In this document: piece by piece, positions 49,984 to 53,380 of the stretch
How positions within the stretch are numbered: the first letter of the stretch is position 1
How the letters are laid out: every line of letters begins with the position of its first letter
NCBI RefSeq assembly: GCF_004833285.1
Contig: NZ_STFG01000022.1
Coordinates: 1-53,380, forward strand
Source of the DNA: Lampropedia puyangensis
GTDB lineage: Bacteria; Pseudomonadota; Gammaproteobacteria; Burkholderiales; Burkholderiaceae_C
Direction of reading: 5' to 3'
DNA: 53,380 nt
Program-made: the position numbers and the translations under genes
Notes under the pieces: model-generated
Seen by the model: the letters and a program-made list of their open reading frames with translations, nothing else
Told to the model about the DNA's origin: nothing
The model's database searches: none

Positions 49984-52296
49984 ATGAGTTACGCACCTTC
50001 TTCAGCCTCTCAAGGAAGCAAGCGCCTGAGCTGGATGCTCGGCATCATCGTGGCGATTGCAAGCGCAATTGGCTTGGTGCTGCTGTTTTTGCTGGCGTTG
50101 GCGACCAACAGCCAAGGCCTGTATGAGCAGTACTACCCTTGGTTGCTTTCGATCAACAGTATTGTGGCGGTGACTTTGTTGTTGATCTTGCTCTGGGGCG
50201 CGTGGCGCTTGTTCCATCGCTTGCGGCAGAACAAGTTTGGCAGCAAGTTGTTGGTGAAACTGGCGGCATTGTTTTGTGTGGTCGGCATTCTTCCTGGCGT
50301 GCTGATTTATGTCATTTCCTACCAGTTTGTATCCCGCTCCATAGAAAACTGGTTTGATGCACGGGTTGAAAGTGCATTAACCGCAGGCGTCGGTATGGCA
50401 CGTACTACGTTGGATGCCTGGGTGGTTAATAACACAGCACGGGCGCGGTACTCGGCGAGCCAACTGGAGCAAATTGGCTTGGCTAATTTAGGGATTGCAC
50501 TCGAACAAATTCGTGAGCAATTTGGTGCCAGTGAGGTGGTTCTGTGGCGTTCTAACGGTGAGGTTGAGCTCAGCATGGGGCCAACAGATGCCCAATTGAT
50601 GCCGCAACGCCCTTCAGCAGTGGCATTCAAGACAGCGCGAGAGCGGCGTGAATGGGCGATTCTGGAAGGAATGGAAGAGGCTGAGCGTGATGGCGATGCT
50701 CAGGTCCAGGTGCAATCATTAGTCTTGGTACGCGGCTTGGGTGGTTCGCTGAGCTTGGGCAGCGATGACGTACGCTTTCTTCAGGTGACCGTCCCTGTTC
50801 CGCAAGTATTGATTCGAGACGCCTTTGCGGTTCAGCAAGCCAATCGCGAATACCAGCAACGTGCATTAGGGCGCGAGGGTTTGCGACGCATGTATATAGG
50901 CACCCTAACGTTGAGTTTGTTCTTGGCGGTTTTCGGGGCGATCGTGCTGGCCATTTTGTTGGGCAACCAACTGCTGCGACCGGTTTTGATTTTGGCTGAA
51001 GGGGTTCGAGAAGTCGCCGCGGGCAACCTCAACCCTAAAGTGGCCTTGCCGCGCAATGATGAATTGGGCGGATTGACGCGGGCTTTTGCATTGATGACAC
51101 ACCAGCTTTCTATGGCCCGCGCCTCAGAACAAAAAAGCGTTGCTGCGCTAGACGCTGCGCGTGGGCAGGTGCAGACCATACTCGACAACCTGACTGCAGG
51201 CGTAGTCGTGTTGAGTGATGCTGGCACAATTTTGTCGATCAACCCTGGTGCAACGCGCGTGCTGCGTGCCCCGCTAGCTGCTTATGTGGGACAAGCACTT
51301 GCGGATGTTCCTGATCTACAGGATTTCGCTTTGCTGGTTGCGCAGCGTTTTGATTCCTTCTTGGTGGGTGATGGTTTGCGTCAAGAAGAGCATTGGCAGC
51401 AAAGTGTGGAGCTGTATGCATTGCCTCATGGGGCTGCACCAGATGCGGCACGTGACTTCTCTGTAACGATTGTGGCACGGGGGGCCATGCTTCCAGATGG
51501 AAACCGTTTGTTGGTGATGGATGACATCTCTGACGTCGTCTCTGCTCAACGTGCCCAAGCTTGGGGCGAGGTTGCTCGACGTTTAGCGCACGAAATCAAA
51601 AATCCCCTCACACCAATTCAACTCTCCGCAGAGCGGTTGGAGTTGCGATTGACAGGCAAGCTGCCTGAAAAGGAGGAAGCCATACTGGCGAAATCGGTTA
51701 AGACCATTGTCGACCAGGTTGAAGCGATGAAGCGGCTCGTCAATGAGTTCAGAGATTACGCGAGATTGCCGACCGCAAATCTGGAAGATGTTGATTTGAA
51801 TATGCTTATCCAAGATGTGCTGCAGCTGTATGGCATGGAAAATGCCAGTTTCCAAGTGCAGGCCCATTTGGATTGGAATTGCCCCCTTATTCGCGGCGAT
51901 GCTATGCAATTACGCCAAGTCATCCACAATCTTTTACAGAACGCGCAAGATGCAAGTCTGCAAGCGCAAGAGAATCGGGCAGAATCTCCCGCAGCCGTCA
52001 TGATTTCAACGCACTGGAGTCCTTCGGCAAAGCGCGTGAAGCTGGCGGTGGAAGACAACGGAACAGGATTTCCGGCTAACATGCTTCAGCGTGTTTTCGA
52101 GCCCTATGTGACAACGAAAAGCAAAGGTACCGGACTTGGATTGGCTGTAGTCAAGAAAATTGCCGATGAGCACCATGCTTTGATTGAGTTGACTAATAGA
52201 CAAAATGAAGAGGGTATGGTGATAGGCGCTAAGGTTTCGCTATCATTCAATCCAGCGGCATCCAATGCGCGTAGCGCAGAGCATGCACAAGCTTAA
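49984..52296 (+). CDS. NtrY-like membrane sensor histidine kinase
   Basis: 770 residues. Three membrane segments lie near 15-41, 53-74 and 89-115, then a periplasmic or extracytoplasmic loop to ~300 and a fourth segment at 303-331. A HAMP domain follows (~332-385), then a PAS-like domain (TILDNLTAGVVVLSDAGTIL near 398-417). The phosphoacceptor is His536 in LAHEIKNPLTPIQLSAERL. The ATPase domain has N-box NLLQNAQDAS, G1 EDNGTGFP and G2 GTGLGLAVVKKI. This layout matches NtrY, which in alphaproteobacteria works in nitrogen and redox sensing; the signal here is unknown. The response regulator follows 26 bp downstream. Confidence 0.93.
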   Translation: MSYAPSSASQGSKRLSWMLGIIVAIASAIGLVLLFLLALATNSQGLYEQYYPWLLSINSIVAVTLLLILLWGAWRLFHRLRQNKFGSKLLVKLAALFCVVGILPGVLIYVISYQFVSRSIENWFDARVESALTAGVGMARTTLDAWVVNNTARARYSASQLEQIGLANLGIALEQIREQFGASEVVLWRSNGEVELSMGPTDAQLMPQRPSAVAFKTARERREWAILEGMEEAERDGDAQVQVQSLVLVRGLGGSLSLGSDDVRFLQVTVPVPQVLIRDAFAVQQANREYQQRALGREGLRRMYIGTLTLSLFLAVFGAIVLAILLGNQLLRPVLILAEGVREVAAGNLNPKVALPRNDELGGLTRAFALMTHQLSMARASEQKSVAALDAARGQVQTILDNLTAGVVVLSDAGTILSINPGATRVLRAPLAAYVGQALADVPDLQDFALLVAQRFDSFLVGDGLRQEEHWQQSVELYALPHGAAPDAARDFSVTIVARGAMLPDGNRLLVMDDISDVVSAQRAQAWGEVARRLAHEIKNPLTPIQLSAERLELRLTGKLPEKEEAILAKSVKTIVDQVEAMKRLVNEFRDYARLPTANLEDVDLNMLIQDVLQLYGMENASFQVQAHLDWNCPLIRGDAMQLRQVIHNLLQNAQDASLQAQENRAESPAAVMISTHWSPSAKRVKLAVEDNGTGFPANMLQRVFEPYVTTKSKGTGLGLAVVKKIADEHHALIELTNRQNEEGMVIGAKVSLSFNPAASNARSAEHAQA

Positions 52297-52322
52297 GAAC
52301 CAAAGCAGGACACATTCTAGAA

Positions 52323-53018
52323 ATGGCAAACATATTGGTTGTAGACGATGAGTTGGGAATCCGAGATTTGCTCTCCGAGATTCTTAATGATGAAGGACAC
52401 CATGTTGACCTCGCGGAAAACGCAGGCCAAGCACGCATCGCTTGCCGAGATAACCAGTACGACCTTGTACTGCTGGACATATGGATGCCAGACACCGATG
52501 GCGTGAGCTTATTGAAGGAGTGGTCCCTCAATGCACAATTGACCATGCCAGTCATCATGATGAGTGGGCATGCAACGATTGATACTGCAGTCGAAGCAAC
52601 CCGTATAGGTGCATTTTCATTCTTGGAAAAGCCTATTACGCTGCAAAAGTTGCTCAAGTCCGTAAACCAGGCTTTGGAGAAGACGCAAGCCGCAGATCCA
52701 ACTCCTGTGGCCGGGGCTGCCTTACGTTTGATGGCGACGGAGGTCTCTGAAGAGGTTGCAACGGCAGCGACTTCACATTTGATCCGTGCAATGCCCCGTG
52801 AGGAGTTACTTCCAGATCCTCATCAAGGTTTTGATTTAGATCGTCCTCTACGTGAGGCAAGAGATGATTTTGAGAAAGCCTACTTCGAATTTCATCTGGC
52901 AAGAGAAGGGGGCTCCATGACTCGGGTTGCGGAAAAAACCGGGTTAGAGCGAACGCATCTTTACCGCAAGCTAAGGCAGCTGGGTGTTGAGTTGGGAAAG
53001 CGACGCATGAATCGCTGA
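52323..53018 (+). CDS. NtrX-like response regulator lacking the AAA+ domain
   Basis: 231 residues. The receiver domain (1-120) has the acidic pocket Asp8-Asp9, phosphorylation site Asp52 (LLDIWMPDTDG), Ser81 and Lys103. The C-terminal ~45 residues form a Fis-type helix-turn-helix (MTRVAEKTGLERTHLYRKL), as in NtrX and NtrC. Between them is a ~65-residue linker instead of the ~230-residue sigma-54-activating AAA+ domain, so no Walker motif or GAFTGA loop is present. It cannot activate sigma-54 directly and probably acts as a sigma-70 regulator or repressor. It is the cognate partner of the NtrY-like kinase. Confidence 0.9.
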   Translation: MANILVVDDELGIRDLLSEILNDEGHHVDLAENAGQARIACRDNQYDLVLLDIWMPDTDGVSLLKEWSLNAQLTMPVIMMSGHATIDTAVEATRIGAFSFLEKPITLQKLLKSVNQALEKTQAADPTPVAGAALRLMATEVSEEVATAATSHLIRAMPREELLPDPHQGFDLDRPLREARDDFEKAYFEFHLAREGGSMTRVAEKTGLERTHLYRKLRQLGVELGKRRMNR

Positions 53019-53130
53019 TAAGAGATGGGTCCAGTTTGACTGGTTTGCTGAGTGGGCAAATCAGCCTATTTATAAAAAACAAAGAATTTGAATTAAAAAT
53101 CTCAAAATTTCCCAAAAAGGCTAAAAACGC

Positions 53131-53139
53131 TGATATACT
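53131..53139 (+). promoter_or_regulatory. Extended -10 element of tRNA-Phe
   Basis: TGATATACT, a TGn extended -10 with TATACT at 53134-53139, lies 10 bp before the tRNA. The -35 position is not conserved. Confidence 0.5.
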
Positions 53140-53148
53140 TCATGGCTT

Positions 53149-53224
53149 GGCTCGGTAGCTCAGTTGGTAGAGCAGCGGATTGAAAATCCGCGTGTCGGTG
53201 GTTCGATTCCGCCCCGAGCCACCA
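53149..53224 (+). tRNA. tRNA-Phe (anticodon GAA)
   Basis: 76 nt. Acceptor stem GGCTCGG pairs with CCGAGCC, followed by A and an encoded CCA. D arm GCTCAGTTGGTAGAGC, anticodon arm GCGGATTGAAAATCCGC with GAA, and T arm GGTGGTTCGATTCCGCC are all intact. Confidence 0.98.
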
Positions 53225-53380
53225 AATTTGTTGCTTTAATTTAAAATTTAAATTGTCAAAACTGTTTAAATTTTCTGTTATAGTAGCGGGCTTGGTTGAT
53301 GAGGTGTTTGACTGAGATTTTGGTTGAATGTTTTGTTGGTTGAGAGGGGTTTTGAGTTGGTTAGAGATTATTTTAAATTT
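53225..53380 (+). promoter_or_regulatory. AT-rich end of window with promoter-like elements
   Basis: TTGTCA (53253-53258) and an extended -10 TGT-TATAGT (53279-53284) could start a transcript reading out of the window, but the spacing is 20 bp. No gene is visible before the window ends. Confidence 0.3.

Overview
This window is chromosomal DNA from a betaproteobacterium, most likely order Burkholderiales and close to Comamonadaceae. The evidence is the rplKAJL-rpoBC block, the rsmB-DUF4390-NtrY-like-response regulator order, the divergent pmbA/darP pair, and acyl-CoA dehydrogenases next to an apparent etfA end. The genus cannot be fixed from the sequence alone.

Layout. 1-4.0 kb: the last codons of a probable etfA, an acyl-CoA dehydrogenase, a PduO-type cobalamin adenosyltransferase, a YdiI/PaaI-like thioesterase and a universal stress protein. 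4.1-16.1 kb: a long minus-strand block. A LysR regulator is followed by an IPNS-like 2OG-Fe(II) oxygenase, an alpha/beta hydrolase and an SsuA/NMT1-type ABC importer (binding protein, ATPase, permease). Then come a zinc deaminase, a three-subunit molybdenum hydroxylase (FAD, Mo-pterin and 2Fe-2S subunits), a MocA/PucB-like nucleotidyltransferase and an XdhC protein fused to a TusA/SirA-like sulfur-carrier domain. Spacing is tight or overlapping throughout, so it reads as one catabolic operon for an imported N-heterocycle, purine-like at a guess, with its own molybdenum-cofactor maturation genes. This is the most interesting region.

16.3-19.0 kb: a large exported cadherin/Ig-like repeat protein whose centre is GC-richer and differently coded than its neighbours. 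It ends in a hydrophobic, Arg-rich CTERM-like tail. 19.4-24.3 kb: a MacA-MacB-NodT/TolC tripartite efflux operon. 24.3-29.2 kb: EamA transporter, PmbA and DarP (divergent), zinc alcohol dehydrogenase and a small HD-domain alarmone-hydrolase-like protein. 29.2-35.0 kb: TetR regulator, orphan LivK-like binding protein, AidB-type acyl-CoA dehydrogenase and acyl-CoA ligase, suggesting acyl-CoA catabolism.

35.2-46.4 kb: rplK-rplA-rplJ-rplL-rpoB-rpoC with a candidate L1 site, an L10 leader, an rplL-rpoB attenuator and a double terminator. The usual secE-nusG pair is not directly upstream of rplK. 46.4-53.4 kb: cupin and AraC genes, rsmB, a DUF4390 gene, an NtrY-like kinase, a short NtrX-like regulator without an AAA+ domain, and tRNA-Phe(GAA). 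No insertion sequence, prophage, rRNA or CRISPR array was seen.
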